NCBI GenBank assembly: GCA_017455385.1
Contig: JAFTBD010000025.1
Location: 1 to 36,903, forward strand
Source of the DNA: Clostridia bacterium
GTDB lineage: Bacteria > Bacillota > Clostridia > Christensenellales > CAG-1252
Direction of reading: 5' to 3'
Length of the DNA stretch: 36,903 nt
Each line of letters begins with the position of its first letter. Positions within the stretch are counted from its first letter, which is position 1. Both the position numbers and the translations under genes were made by a program. Positions 7,103 through 15,770 of the stretch are shown here, piece by piece. The notes under the pieces were generated by a model. It did no database searches and was not told where the DNA came from. It saw only the letters and a program-made list of their open reading frames with translations.

Positions 7103-8070
7103 TTGTACTTTACCTCCACCATTTTCAACATCAAGTAGTCCGCCACGTTCTGCGCGATACAATTCGCTTTGAGACGTATGCGGCAAGTCAACACTACGTC
7201 CAGCGCGGCGCCGAGCGCCGCCACCGTATACATTTCCGCTATTTCTCCGATCTCCTTTGCGCTCTCCGTGAGCACGAGAGGGAGCCCGAGATGGGCATTC
7301 ACCGCGTCGCCGAGCACGATCTCCAAGATGGAGAGTGTGGCGGGAAAACGCTCCTTCGAGAAGATGGGGGACTTGAGGTAGCCGCGTACGTCCGCGCTCC
7401 TTTTCAGCCCACACACCATCTCCGTTACTTCCGACACGTGACGGGAGAAGTCCTCATCCGCCGCGAGGATCCGCGCCCTCGTGAAACTCCCCTGCCCGAT
7501 ACGAGCGCCACGCTCTGCTCGATCCTCCTCCACACCGCTGCGGATGAGCCCTTCACGGATCGCTTCCGCGGGAAATGCGGTCAGGAGCACCTGTTTCGAT
7601 CTCGACAGAACGGTGGGGAGCACGCTGCCCGTATTCGCCGCCGAGAGGATGAAATGCACGTTCGGATAAGGCTCTTCCAAGGTCTTCAGGAGCTTATTCT
7701 GCGCAGCCTCGGACACCCGCTCGAAGTTCTTGAAGAAATAAAGCTTCGCGCCCCCTTCGAAGGAGGTCATCCCCGCGTCTTCGGTGAGGGCGGACATCTC
7801 CTCGACGGAGAAATTCTCATCCCCTTCCGCGAGAAACTTCACGTCGGGCTTGGAGCGCATCAAGATCTTGCGGCATTCTTTACACTCTTTGCACACGGTG
7901 TCGCAGTATACGCGCATCGCGATGAGGGAGAAGAGGGTGTCCACAGCGTCTTTGTCCTCCGAGACGATGAAATAGGCGTGCGACATCTCGCCGCGACGGA
8001 TGTCCGACTCGACAGTCCTATATGCGGAGGACGCTCTGACCTCTTTTTCGTATCGAAGATCTGCCTTCAT
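7093..8070 (-). CDS. holB: DNA polymerase III delta' subunit
   Basis: A 325-aa clamp-loader subunit. Visible hallmarks are a zinc-binding cysteine set (Cys56, Cys60, Cys63, Cys66), AAQNKLLKTLEEP (the usual delta'/gamma signature), FILSAANTGSVLPTVLSRSK (the SRC-like motif, here Ser-Arg-Ser) and a helical C-terminal collar domain. There is no Walker A motif in the N-terminal part, as expected for a non-ATP-binding delta' subunit. In the clamp loader, delta' helps open the beta clamp and place it on primed DNA. Start ATG8070 overlaps the decarboxylase stop as ATGA; the end overlaps ricT by 10 nt. Its usual Bacillus neighbour tmk is absent between it and the decarboxylase. Confidence 0.95.
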   Translation of the reverse strand: MKADLRYEKEVRASSAYRTVESDIRRGEMSHAYFIVSEDKDAVDTLFSLIAMRVYCDTVCKECKECRKILMRSKPDVKFLAEGDENFSVEEMSALTEDAGMTSFEGGAKLYFFKNFERVSEAAQNKLLKTLEEPYPNVHFILSAANTGSVLPTVLSRSKQVLLTAFPAEAIREGLIRSGVEEDRAERGARIGQGSFTRARILAADEDFSRHVSEVTEMVCGLKRSADVRGYLKSPIFSKERFPATLSILEIVLGDAVNAHLGLPLVLTESAKEIGEIAEMYTVAALGAALDVVLTCRIRLKANCIAQNVADYLMLKMVEVKYKCR

Positions 8071-9245
8071 TTCGTCACTATTTTACCATCCACCGTCCCG
8101 AAAAGTCTATCTGAATTTTCCATAAGGACGCGGACGCTCTCTTCCGTAAATGATTCTCCCGCGAGGACGAGGGGCACCCCGGGGGGATAGACGCCGACGT
8201 CATGCGCGCTCATTTTTCCGACGAGGTGGGAGAGATTCTCCGTCACCGCATTCACGCCGCGAAACGCCGCGGCGAGGCGAAATGCATTCTTTAGGTGGCG
8301 GACGTTATAGGGCGTCACGATGAATGTCACCCTGTCCGCATCCGACGCTTCCGCGAAGATGCCGTGCTTCTCGAGGTGCGCCGCCAAGGCTTTACCGCCC
8401 CCTTTTCGGAGGATGACGACGCGCGTTTTGTCGTCATTCGGCAGGACTTCGACGGAAGGGTATTTCCGTTTGACCTCGGCGATGGCGTCGAGGACACGGA
8501 CGTACATCGTCTCCCCTTTCCTTTGGAACAAGTCCCTTGCGTAGTCCATACTGCTCATCACGAGGTAAGACGGACTGGTGCTCATCACGGTCGCCCGCGC
8601 GGCTTTCGTGTCTTCGTAGGCGTCCGCCCGTACGTGCAGGAGCGCGCCGCCCGTATAGACGGGCAATGTCTTATGCATCCCGTGCACGACGTAGTCTGCG
8701 TATTTCACCGCGCTCTCGGGCAATCTCGTACTGAAAGCGAAATGCGCGCCGTGCGCTTCGTCCACGAGAAGTTTCGCGCCTTTTTTCGACGCATAAGCGG
8801 CGAGCGCGGGGACGTCAACCGTTTCGCCGTAGTAATTCGGCGAGGTAACGCACAGTACGTCGAACGTTTCTTGCTCCAACTCGGCTAAGTCTTTCGCCCG
8901 AACGTATTCGAGGGAGAAGAGCCGCGCCGCAGAATAAAAGCTGACGTGCATATCGCCGAGAAAGGCGAATCTCTTCCCGCGTAACGACCACAGCGCCGTC
9001 TGCACCGCGTCGGTGGCGCCACCCGTGAAAAAGAGGGTCCGCTCCGCGCCGTACGCCTCGGCGGCGAGATTCTCCGCGGCGAGGATCACCCCCGTCGGAG
9101 ATTTGAGGTCGTCCGAAAAGGACAGCTCGGTGACGTCGTACGCGGCGGACGCGTATAGTCCGCGCCCCTTGCCGCCATGCGAGGGCATATGGAAACGCGC
9201 CTTGCACTTTTTATACTTGCGTACGGCGTCGTAAAGGGGTGTCAC
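8067..9245 (-). CDS. PLP-dependent Orn/Lys/Arg decarboxylase-like protein (YaaO type)
   Basis: A 392-aa fold-type I PLP enzyme resembling the short Orn/Lys/Arg decarboxylases such as B. subtilis YaaO. It has the N-terminal FHMPSHGGKG, the cofactor Asp in VDEAHGAHF (Asp162, His165), and the Schiff-base lysine in HGMHKTLP (Lys192). The C-terminal domain is short compared with the long inducible E. coli enzymes. It probably decarboxylates a basic amino acid to a polyamine precursor, but which one is not readable; YaaO itself has no settled function as far as I know. Start is GTG9245, overlapping the upstream phosphoglucomutase stop (GTGA), with AAGGGG about 11 bases before it. The order decarboxylase-holB-ricT matches Bacillus yaaO...holB-yaaT, supporting a YaaO-type assignment. 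Confidence 0.88.
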   Translation of the reverse strand: MTPLYDAVRKYKKCKARFHMPSHGGKGRGLYASAAYDVTELSFSDDLKSPTGVILAAENLAAEAYGAERTLFFTGGATDAVQTALWSLRGKRFAFLGDMHVSFYSAARLFSLEYVRAKDLAELEQETFDVLCVTSPNYYGETVDVPALAAYASKKGAKLLVDEAHGAHFAFSTRLPESAVKYADYVVHGMHKTLPVYTGGALLHVRADAYEDTKAARATVMSTSPSYLVMSSMDYARDLFQRKGETMYVRVLDAIAEVKRKYPSVEVLPNDDKTRVVILRKGGGKALAAHLEKHGIFAEASDADRVTFIVTPYNVRHLKNAFRLAAAFRGVNAVTENLSHLVGKMSAHDVGVYPPGVPLVLAGESFTEESVRVLMENSDRLFGTVDGKIVTK

Positions 9246-10990
9246 GGCTCGACGTACCCCTTCATATCATTGAGGAGCGTCTCCGCTTTCTTCATCGCTT
9301 CTTCGGCATTTGCCGCCGCACAGGAAACGTAAAGTTTCAGCTTCGGCTCGGTGCCGCTCGGGCGGATGACCACCCAATCGCCCCCTTCGAGGAAATAATA
9401 CATCACGTCGCTCTTCGGGAAGTCGATATTCTCCTTTTTGCCCGAAGAATAGGTCTTTTCGCCCGCCAAGAAATCGGTAACGGACTCCACCTTATATCCC
9501 GCGATCTCGGTGATATCCACATCACGGAGCGCGCGGGTCTTCTCGCTCATGATCGCCATGCCCTGCAACCCTTTGAAATAGACGGAGATCGTCTTCTCCG
9601 CGTAGAAGCCGAGCTCGCGGAAGATCTGCTGCAGTCTCTCGTAAAGCCCGATGCCGATGCTCTTATAGTAGCACACCATCTCCGCGAAGAGCATGGTGGA
9701 CACCACGGCGTCTTTATCCTTGGCGTGCGTGCCCGCGAGGTAGCCGTAGCTTTCCTCGTAGCCGAACAGGAAGGTATGCGCGCCCGTCTTGTGGAAAAGG
9801 TCGATCTTCTCGCCGATGAATTTGAATCCCGTCAGCACGTCGAAACTGGTCGCGCCGTAATGCTCCGCCACCTTCCGCGCCAGCGAGGTGGTGACGATGG
9901 TCTTGACGACGGCGGCATTCTTCGGGAGAGTGCCTTTCTCTGTGTGGCGACGCAGGATGTAGTCCATCAGGAGGACGCCCGTCTGGTTGCCCGTCAAGAG
10001 CACGAAATCGCCCTTGTCGCTCCTGACCGCGACGCCCATTCTGTCCGCGTCGGGATCGGTGCCGATGACGACGTCGGAGCCGAGCTCCTCCGCCAGCTTG
10101 ATGCCGAGGGTCAGAGCGTCCGGCATCTCGGGATTCGGCATCTTCACCGTGGGGAATTCCGAATCGGGAAGCGCCTGCTCCGGCACGACGTTATAGGGGA
10201 TATGCATCCGAGAGAGGATGGTGGTGACGGGCTTGTAGCCGCTCCCGTGGAGGGGGGTATAGACGATCTTGAGGTTGCCGCCCTCTTTCGCCACCGCTTC
10301 GGGGGACAACGAGAGCTTCTCGATGACCTCGAAATACGCCTCGTCCACGCTCTTGCCAATGACGGTGATGTAGTCATTCAGGGCATAGCCGTCCTTGCCC
10401 ATCACGTTCTCGCGGGAAGGATCAACGTCCGCTTTTCGGACGCCGAAATAGTCGCGTTTCTCGATATACGAAACGACGCGCGCCGTCGCCTCGGGGGAGA
10501 GCTGCGCGCCGTCCTCGCCGTACACTTTATAACCATTGTACTCCTTGGGGTTATGGCTGGCGGTGATCATGATGCCCGAGAAGGTTTTGAGGTGACCGAC
10601 CGTGAAGGAACAGATGGGCACGGGGCGCACGTTCTCGAAAAGATACACTTTGATCTTGTTATAAGCCAAGACACGGGCCGCTTCCATCGCGAATTCAAAG
10701 CTCATTCGGCGGGTGTCATAGGAGATGACGACGCCGCGCTTCCTCGCTTCCGCACCCTCCGACGCGATGTAGTCCGCGAGTCCCGCGGTCGCACGCGCCA
10801 CGGTGTAAAGATTCATCTTGAAGGTGCCGAGCCCGATGGTGCCGCGCATCCCCGCCGTGCCGAAAGCAAGGGGGAGGCTGAAACGCTCTCTGAGCTCCTT
10901 GTCGTCTGCGGCGATGGCGTCGAGCTCCGCTCTCTCCTCCGCCGTAACACTCTCGTACCAATGTTTATAATTTTCGAGATAGGTCTCCAT
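9242..10990 (-). CDS. pgcA: Phosphoglucomutase/phosphomannomutase (PgcA-like)
   Basis: A 582-aa alpha-D-phosphohexomutase, the same length class as B. subtilis PgcA. The four functional blocks are present: the phosphoserine loop MITASHNP (Ser145), the metal-binding DPDADR, the sugar-recognition FGYEES and the phosphate-binding RPSGTEPK. It interconverts glucose 1-phosphate and 6-phosphate (possibly also mannose phosphates), feeding UDP-glucose and surface-polysaccharide synthesis. The exact sugar cannot be told from sequence. Start ATG10990 follows GGAGGGAAAT. It is separated by 24 nt from the SDR stop upstream and overlaps the decarboxylase start downstream by 4 nt. Cytoplasmic. Confidence 0.93.
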   Translation of the reverse strand: METYLENYKHWYESVTAEERAELDAIAADDKELRERFSLPLAFGTAGMRGTIGLGTFKMNLYTVARATAGLADYIASEGAEARKRGVVISYDTRRMSFEFAMEAARVLAYNKIKVYLFENVRPVPICSFTVGHLKTFSGIMITASHNPKEYNGYKVYGEDGAQLSPEATARVVSYIEKRDYFGVRKADVDPSRENVMGKDGYALNDYITVIGKSVDEAYFEVIEKLSLSPEAVAKEGGNLKIVYTPLHGSGYKPVTTILSRMHIPYNVVPEQALPDSEFPTVKMPNPEMPDALTLGIKLAEELGSDVVIGTDPDADRMGVAVRSDKGDFVLLTGNQTGVLLMDYILRRHTEKGTLPKNAAVVKTIVTTSLARKVAEHYGATSFDVLTGFKFIGEKIDLFHKTGAHTFLFGYEESYGYLAGTHAKDKDAVVSTMLFAEMVCYYKSIGIGLYERLQQIFRELGFYAEKTISVYFKGLQGMAIMSEKTRALRDVDITEIAGYKVESVTDFLAGEKTYSSGKKENIDFPKSDVMYYFLEGGDWVVIRPSGTEPKLKLYVSCAAANAEEAMKKAETLLNDMKGYVEP

Positions 10991-11014
10991 ATTTCCCTCC
11001 GATCTTATATTTCA

Positions 11015-11734
11015 TCATCTCATCCCGCCCGATACTTCCAGTATCTGACCGGTGATATAGTCCGACTTCTCATCCGCGAAGAAGAGCACCGCGTTCGCGA
11101 CGTCCTCCGCCTGCCCGCAACGCTTGACGGCGAGCTCGTCGATGAAAGCCTCCCTTTCCTCCTCGGAGAAACGGGCGTTCATCTTGGTGTCGATATACCC
11201 CGCCGCAACGACGTTCACCGTGATGCCGAGGTCTCCGACTTCTGCCGCGAAGGTCTTCGTGAAACTCTCCACCGCCGCCTTGGACGCGGCATACGCCCCC
11301 TCGCAGGGAGCGGGACGCGAGCCCCAAACGGAAGAGATGCTCACGATGCGACCGCCCGCGCGCATCCTTTGCGCCGCCCACGTAGAGGTGAGGAAGACAG
11401 AGCGCGCATTGACCGCGAAGATCCTGTCCCACGCCTCGACCGAGGTATCGATGAGGAGCCCGTATTCGTCTATCCCCGCCGCGTTCACGACGACGTCAGG
11501 GGTGCCGAAGGTGCTTTGCACCTTGTCGAGGACGCTGAGCGCGCCCGCAACGTCCGTGAAGTCGATCCTCTCCGCAACGGACAGGAGCCCCCTCGCGGCG
11601 CCTTCCGTCGCGAGAGCCTCCGCACTCGTTTTATCGTTATGATACAGGAGAGCCACCGAGTCCCCTTTCACGAAAAAGGCGCGAACGATCGCCTTGCCGA
11701 TATCTCCGCTCGCACCCGTCACCAATACTTTCAT
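11015..11734 (-). CDS. Short-chain dehydrogenase/reductase (FabG-like)
   Basis: A 239-aa classical SDR. It has the nucleotide-binding TGASGDIGKA at the N-terminus, NAAG in strand beta-4, the catalytic Ser in ISSVWGS, and Tyr/Lys in YAASK, and ends in ITGQILEVSGGMR as FabG-type 3-oxoacyl reductases do. It could reduce a 3-oxoacyl-ACP or another carbonyl; nothing nearby (no acp or fab genes) fixes the substrate. Start ATG11734 is chosen over ATG11746 because GGAG lies six bases upstream and the start overlaps the preceding stop as ATGA; the earlier ATG is part of that ribosome-binding site. Confidence 0.9.
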   Translation of the reverse strand: MKVLVTGASGDIGKAIVRAFFVKGDSVALLYHNDKTSAEALATEGAARGLLSVAERIDFTDVAGALSVLDKVQSTFGTPDVVVNAAGIDEYGLLIDTSVEAWDRIFAVNARSVFLTSTWAAQRMRAGGRIVSISSVWGSRPAPCEGAYAASKAAVESFTKTFAAEVGDLGITVNVVAAGYIDTKMNARFSEEEREAFIDELAVKRCGQAEDVANAVLFFADEKSDYITGQILEVSGGMR

Positions 11735-12513
11735 TGTTCGCTCCATTTCGCCTTGAGGGCGATGACCCCGCCCGTGAACAGGCGCTTTTCATTCTCCACG
11801 ATAAAGTCCGGCGTCAATGTCGTTACCACGAGGGTGGGATCCGCATACGAGACGAAGCCGACAAAACCCGCCGCCTCGAGCGGGAGAAGCGTCACCTCGT
11901 CTCCGAAAAGATAACTATCCCCATTGGGGTTCGCCGCATTCTTCGTATTCCGATATTGCACCTCGTACTCCACGCGTTCAATGCGCGCGCGAAGGACGAC
12001 GTCCCCTTTCGTACCCGCCGCGATGGTCGTCACGTTGCTCGTCGGGTCGTCGGCATAGCACCAACCGATGAATTTATATCCGAAGGGGATCGTGGTCTTA
12101 TAGGGCGCCTGCAAGACGATCTCCTCGGTGGAGTCGTACTCGGTGGGGTTCAGGGGCGAATTGACGACGCCGTCGAACTCGAAAAGATAGATGATCTTAT
12201 AACTTTTCGGCACTTCCACCGCGTAGAGGGTCATATCCGCCGTAACGGAAGAGGAATCGTCGTAACGATCTTTCTTCACGGGATCCGCCGTCCAGATATA
12301 GACGTTGCCGGGGGTCGCCTCCGCTTCGATGGTCGGGAGGGTGATCTTCTCACCGTCCGCTACCACGATGTCCGCGGGGACGTCCATCGACGCGACCGCA
12401 TACGACACGTCGAAATGCACCGTGCGGAAGACAGCCTCCTCCGTTTCTTTACAAGAAACGCAACAGACCAGCGTCGCCAAAATAAGAATGATGACCGTGA
12501 GAACTTTCCTCAT
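11731..12513 (-). CDS. Lipoprotein with InlB-type repeats
   Basis: A 260-aa predicted lipoprotein: signal MRKVLTVIILILATLVCCVSC with lipidated Cys at about residue 21. The mature part has three related segments ending in aromatic/small patterns such as VYIWTADPVKK...TLYAVEV, YKFIGWCYADDP...VVLRARI and GFVGFVSYADP...IALKAKW, the signature of Listeria-Bacteroides (InlB_B) beta-repeats. Such repeats are stalk or binding modules; no enzymatic domain is visible. It starts one base after the lepB stop codon, with only a weak ribosome-binding site, and overlaps the SDR start by 4 nt. Function unknown; secretion by the adjacent signal peptidase is not implied, since lipoproteins use signal peptidase II. 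Confidence 0.88.
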   Translation of the reverse strand: MRKVLTVIILILATLVCCVSCKETEEAVFRTVHFDVSYAVASMDVPADIVVADGEKITLPTIEAEATPGNVYIWTADPVKKDRYDDSSSVTADMTLYAVEVPKSYKIIYLFEFDGVVNSPLNPTEYDSTEEIVLQAPYKTTIPFGYKFIGWCYADDPTSNVTTIAAGTKGDVVLRARIERVEYEVQYRNTKNAANPNGDSYLFGDEVTLLPLEAAGFVGFVSYADPTLVVTTLTPDFIVENEKRLFTGGVIALKAKWSEQ

Positions 12514-12514
12514 A

Positions 12515-13210
12515 TCAATCCATCGAAATGCTCAGATCGAACTTGTACTTCCCGCCGATACGCGCGACGACGACCTTGCCCATCAGCCACTCCGACTTGA
12601 TGGGACCGTAATCCTCGCTGTCATAGCTGTGATCGCGGTTGTCGCCGAGCACGAAAAGCTCCCCTTCCGCAACCGTCCAAGTCGCCGAGAGGGGATCCGC
12701 GTCCACGCCGAAACCGCAGACGTCTTTATTATGCATGATGACGCTCTCTTTCACGAGGGCGCCGTTGACGTAGAGATGCGCCAAGGTGGGCTCGGTCGCG
12801 TCCGCGCGAATGGTCACCGTGTCGCCGGGCAGTCCGACTACCCTCTTGATGACGCAGGTGTAATCGGCGTCCGCCGCTGTATTCTCCTCTTTCACGTGAG
12901 GAAACTTATTGATAAAAGGCAGTGAATTGAAAAAGTCTGCGAGAGTGATGCTGCCCGCCGGATTCTCCGACGTGACGTCACTGCTATTCGGACGGTAGAA
13001 GACTACGACGTCCCCGCGATCGATGGAATACAGCCTCTTCTGCACGAAGACGCGATCCCCCTCCGCATTGATGGTGGGATACATCGAGGAACCCACGACG
13101 CCCACCGGCGCCAAAAACATCTGTTGCACCACGCCGACCAGCACGATCGCGATCATCAAGCAGAGCACGATCTCCACGGCGAGTCTTAACGCTCTATGTC
13201 CTTCGTTCAT
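12515..13210 (-). CDS. lepB: Type I signal peptidase
   Basis: A 231-aa membrane protease that removes signal peptides from exported proteins. It has one N-terminal transmembrane helix (~residues 11-33), then box B GSSMYPTI with catalytic Ser42, YTCVIKRVVGLPGD with general-base Lys122, and box E GDNRDHSYDSEDYGP. The active site faces outside. The inserted region between residues ~76 and 115 is longer than in minimal SipS-type enzymes. Start: ATG13210 has AGGTG close upstream; GTG13216, directly after the upstream stop codon, is an alternative that would add two residues. It is second in the eight-gene operon. Confidence 0.94.
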   Translation of the reverse strand: MNEGHRALRLAVEIVLCLMIAIVLVGVVQQMFLAPVGVVGSSMYPTINAEGDRVFVQKRLYSIDRGDVVVFYRPNSSDVTSENPAGSITLADFFNSLPFINKFPHVKEENTAADADYTCVIKRVVGLPGDTVTIRADATEPTLAHLYVNGALVKESVIMHNKDVCGFGVDADPLSATWTVAEGELFVLGDNRDHSYDSEDYGPIKSEWLMGKVVVARIGGKYKFDLSISMD

Positions 13211-13216
13211 ACGCAC

Positions 13217-14827
13217 CTACATCCACAGGAAATTATTATAGTATTTATCGTCCGTATCGGGAAGTATCATTCCGAGGAGACCGTCCCAGTCCTTCATCGG
13301 GATGAGATCCTCGGTCTTGAAGTCGTCCGTCTCGAGAGACAGCCGCGTCCACTCCTCCGCTTCTGCGTCGCACACGGCGGTATAAGCGACGATCCTATCC
13401 TCCTCCCGCTTGATGAGCATGATACGCACCTCGGACTCCGTGGCGGAATACACGCTGATATGCAGAGAAGACGCAGGCTCGTAACGACCCTCTTCTGCGA
13501 GGATATTCGTGCGAAGCATCCCCTTACCGAAAAAGCCGGGGACGCCGTCCGGAGACTCCGCGATCTTGAAATCGTCTTTATAAGAAATGAAAGTCCGCGC
13601 GGAATTGTCCGCATAGAAGCCGTGATCCGACTCGGTGTCCAAGAGGAACTGACTGACGTGATACGGGCGTATGGAAGTGACGAGCGTCCCGACGCCTTTC
13701 GTGGCGAGATTCATCCCGCCGCCCATCGTCGCCGTCGCGTAGGAGAGCACCTCGCGGTCACCCACCCATACGGGGACTTCGACGGTGAAACTGCCGTCTT
13801 CGTGCTTCGTCATCGGATAATCATGCCAATGGCGGTATTCCGCAGGCGCATTATTGTAAGAAACGTGCAAGATGGCGGAATTCAACTTCCCGAGCGGAGC
13901 GGCGAGCACGAAACGGAGAAGCCCCTCGCCCGGCTCGGAAGTCAGACGCAATTCGGGCGACACCTCTCCTTTCATGGACTTGTCCAGCCATTTATACGCC
14001 GACAAGAGGTCGGCTTCGTCGATCTGGCTATTGAGTCGCGGGGTGACGGTGACCGTGAAATGCACCGATTCGGGGATCTGATTCACCACCTCGCTGATCT
14101 TCTCCACGTCGCCGCCATGCGCATTGGCGCAGGTCACGACGAGACAGGGACATTTGATCATACGGGCGGCGGACTTGGCGCTGAGAGCCATAATGTAACT
14201 GTCCGCATTGGAGCTGTCCTCTTCGAGTACGGGAGGATCGGAATAGTCGCCCAAGACCGCGATGAGCGCGGCGATACGCGGATCCATCGCCGCCACCTGC
14301 CACGCGACGTCCGCCGCGGACAGAGCGCCCATAACGGATGTGCGCGCTTTCGGATAGAGATATTCGAGCAAGGTGACGGTACGGCGCACGATCTTCGCCC
14401 ACAGATAGACGGGGGAAGCCTTCGCCGAAGGCGTGGCGAGGTACCTGTCGGGGATGCCCGCCGCAAAAGAGGCGTATTCGTAGCCATCGGAATACTTCGT
14501 GGCGTTGCCCTCTTCGTCCTCGATGCCGCTGACGTCCACGGTGACCACCGCGAACCCGCGTTTCAGCAAATCGTCGAAACTGTCCGTGATGGGAGTCTGA
14601 TCCGGCTCGGTCAGGACGGAAACAAGCACTTTTTTCGGCTGAGCGACGGTGGTCTTCACCTCCGCGAACGCCCGCACTTGTCCGACCTCATCGGCTATCG
14701 CGGTGAAATATACACCTTTACGGTGTAAGTCGCCTTCTTCGACGTTGTATGCTATCGCCATATCGAGCGGTGCGCTCGCGGGATCGAAATCCTGCCACAG
14801 CTGCACCGGAGTAAGAAATTTGATCAT
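13217..14827 (-). CDS. Alpha/beta-hydrolase-like protein with a degenerate nucleophile elbow
   Basis: A 536-aa protein, first gene of the operon. Residues ~30-330 look like an alpha/beta hydrolase of the acetyl-xylan-esterase/X-Pro peptidase kind: RGFAVVTVDVSG, then a helix and VMGALSAADVAWQVAAMDPR, which aligns with the usual nucleophile elbow and following AALDPR. But the expected G-x-S-x-G reads G-A-L-S-A, so the nucleophile and both flanking glycines look altered. Residues ~330-536 seem beta-rich, possibly a jelly-roll domain. No signal peptide is evident. Either Ser one position on acts as nucleophile or this is a non-catalytic member. Start ATG14827 has GGAG eight bases upstream, preceded by a perfect promoter. 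Fold is inferred from pattern only. Confidence 0.7.
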   Translation of the reverse strand: MIKFLTPVQLWQDFDPASAPLDMAIAYNVEEGDLHRKGVYFTAIADEVGQVRAFAEVKTTVAQPKKVLVSVLTEPDQTPITDSFDDLLKRGFAVVTVDVSGIEDEEGNATKYSDGYEYASFAAGIPDRYLATPSAKASPVYLWAKIVRRTVTLLEYLYPKARTSVMGALSAADVAWQVAAMDPRIAALIAVLGDYSDPPVLEEDSSNADSYIMALSAKSAARMIKCPCLVVTCANAHGGDVEKISEVVNQIPESVHFTVTVTPRLNSQIDEADLLSAYKWLDKSMKGEVSPELRLTSEPGEGLLRFVLAAPLGKLNSAILHVSYNNAPAEYRHWHDYPMTKHEDGSFTVEVPVWVGDREVLSYATATMGGGMNLATKGVGTLVTSIRPYHVSQFLLDTESDHGFYADNSARTFISYKDDFKIAESPDGVPGFFGKGMLRTNILAEEGRYEPASSLHISVYSATESEVRIMLIKREEDRIVAYTAVCDAEAEEWTRLSLETDDFKTEDLIPMKDWDGLLGMILPDTDDKYYNNFLWM

Positions 14828-14859
14828 CGATACGTCTCCGTAAATTTTGTCATGCGTGT

Positions 14860-14888
14860 ATTATACTCTAAATAACATCTTCTGTCAA
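14860..14888 (-). promoter_or_regulatory. Perfect-consensus sigma-A promoter of the eight-gene operon
   Basis: Read on the minus strand, TTGACA (14888-14883) and TATAAT (14865-14860) are separated by exactly 17 bp, 33 bp before the first start codon. All genes down to ricT are close-packed, and no terminator is visible before 6153. Confidence 0.92.
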
Positions 14889-14935
14889 TGGATTTGGCGA
14901 GTGAGCGTGCCCGCTCTCGCGAACGTGCGCGGCAG

Positions 14936-15457
14936 TTACCTCTCGACGACGATGCGAGCGATCTTATTTTTCCGCGGGAGCTTCTTCGCGAAAGACGCCT
15001 TTTTCGCCTCCCGTTTCTCCTCTGTCAGAGCGCGTTTCGACGCCTTTTTCTCTTCTCGGGCGGCTTGCCGCGCGAGGCGCCTTGCCGCCCTCTTCTCGCG
15101 GTACGGACGCAGGAAGTTCTCCCACCTTGAAAGTGCCTTCCCGTAGGCACTCGCAAGGGGCTCGACGAGCCTCCGCATCACCCGCCGAAAGGTCGGCTCG
15201 AACCGCTTGCAAAGAACTCTCGCGAGGAGCGCTCCGAATAAAAATGCCGCGAGAGAATATAGGCGAAATACCCCGCAGGCAACGTGATAGAGCGTAATGA
15301 AATAAAGCGCCCCCATCTCCGCCGCGATCATGACGTCGGTGACGGCGCGCGCCGCCTTCCCCGCTTTGCCGATCACATCCAAAGAAACGGCGAGGATCCC
15401 CGCCGCCATACCCGAGAGAAACATCGCGGCGAATATGCCGCATTCCACGAGGATCAT
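14936..15457 (-). CDS. yabQ: Spore cortex biosynthesis protein YabQ
   Basis: A 173-aa protein with hydrophobic segments in the first ~85 residues (FAAMFLSGMAAGILAVSLDV; ALYFITLYHVACGVFRLY; SLAAFLFGALLARVL) followed by a very basic Lys/Arg-rich tail. This is the layout of YabQ, a forespore outer-membrane protein needed for spore cortex formation in B. subtilis. Assignment rests on topology and on following yabP with an ATGA overlap (15454-15457). In Bacillus, divIC follows; here the next gene is unrelated with its own promoter. The tail is longer and more charged than I expect. Confidence 0.8.
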   Translation of the reverse strand: MILVECGIFAAMFLSGMAAGILAVSLDVIGKAGKAARAVTDVMIAAEMGALYFITLYHVACGVFRLYSLAAFLFGALLARVLCKRFEPTFRRVMRRLVEPLASAYGKALSRWENFLRPYREKRAARRLARQAAREEKKASKRALTEEKREAKKASFAKKLPRKNKIARIVVER

Positions 15458-15720
15458 CGAAAGAGCCTTTTCAGAACGCTCTTCGGCTCCGACGCGGAAG
15501 TATATCTGAGGGAGAGGACCTCACCGGAAAGGACGAGAGCGCCCTCCTCGATGGAGAGTTTTTCCGCGCTGAATCCGCTCCCCGTCAGCGTGAGCCTTTT
15601 GTTCTCGAGAGCGAGACGCACCTCTTTCTCCCCCACGGCGATGACAGACTTGACGCCCGTGACGGTGATCGTATCCTTGATGATCAAACTGTGCTTTCTA
15701 TTGATAGCGGCTGTTTCCAT
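15454..15720 (-). CDS. yabP: Spore protein YabP
   Basis: An 88-aa YabP/YqfC-family protein. The pattern HSLIIKDTITVTGVKSVIAV, then VRLALENKRLTLTGSGFSAEKL and VLSGEVLSLRYT is the compact beta domain of this family. YabP is made in the mother cell under sigma-E and is encoded with yabQ in Bacillus and many Clostridia; its biochemical role is not settled. The start at 15720 has AAAGGAGG four bases before it, a very strong ribosome-binding site. The gene overlaps yabQ by 4 nt. Confidence 0.9.
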   Translation of the reverse strand: METAAINRKHSLIIKDTITVTGVKSVIAVGEKEVRLALENKRLTLTGSGFSAEKLSIEEGALVLSGEVLSLRYTSASEPKSVLKRLFR

Positions 15721-15741
15721 AGTACCTCCTTTATCCCGTAA

Positions 15742-15770
15742 TCATTATGACCGCGCCCGCTCGAATATGC
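15742..15770 (-). promoter_or_regulatory. Candidate sigma-E sporulation promoter of yabPQ
   Basis: On the minus strand, GCATATT (15770-15764) fits the sigma-E -35 pattern KMATATT fully. CATAATGA (15749-15742) fits the -10 pattern CATACAHA in the CATA core, with 14 bp between them, 21 bp before the yabP start. No sigma-A promoter competes for the site. Confidence 0.6.

Noticed and set aside
9239..11914. 891-codon open frame on the + strand opposite pgcA and the SDR
   Set aside because: Antisense shadow: pgcA on the minus strand has all four family motifs. The same holds for long + frames at 27003-28667 (opposite typA), 13196-14728 and 32940-34943.
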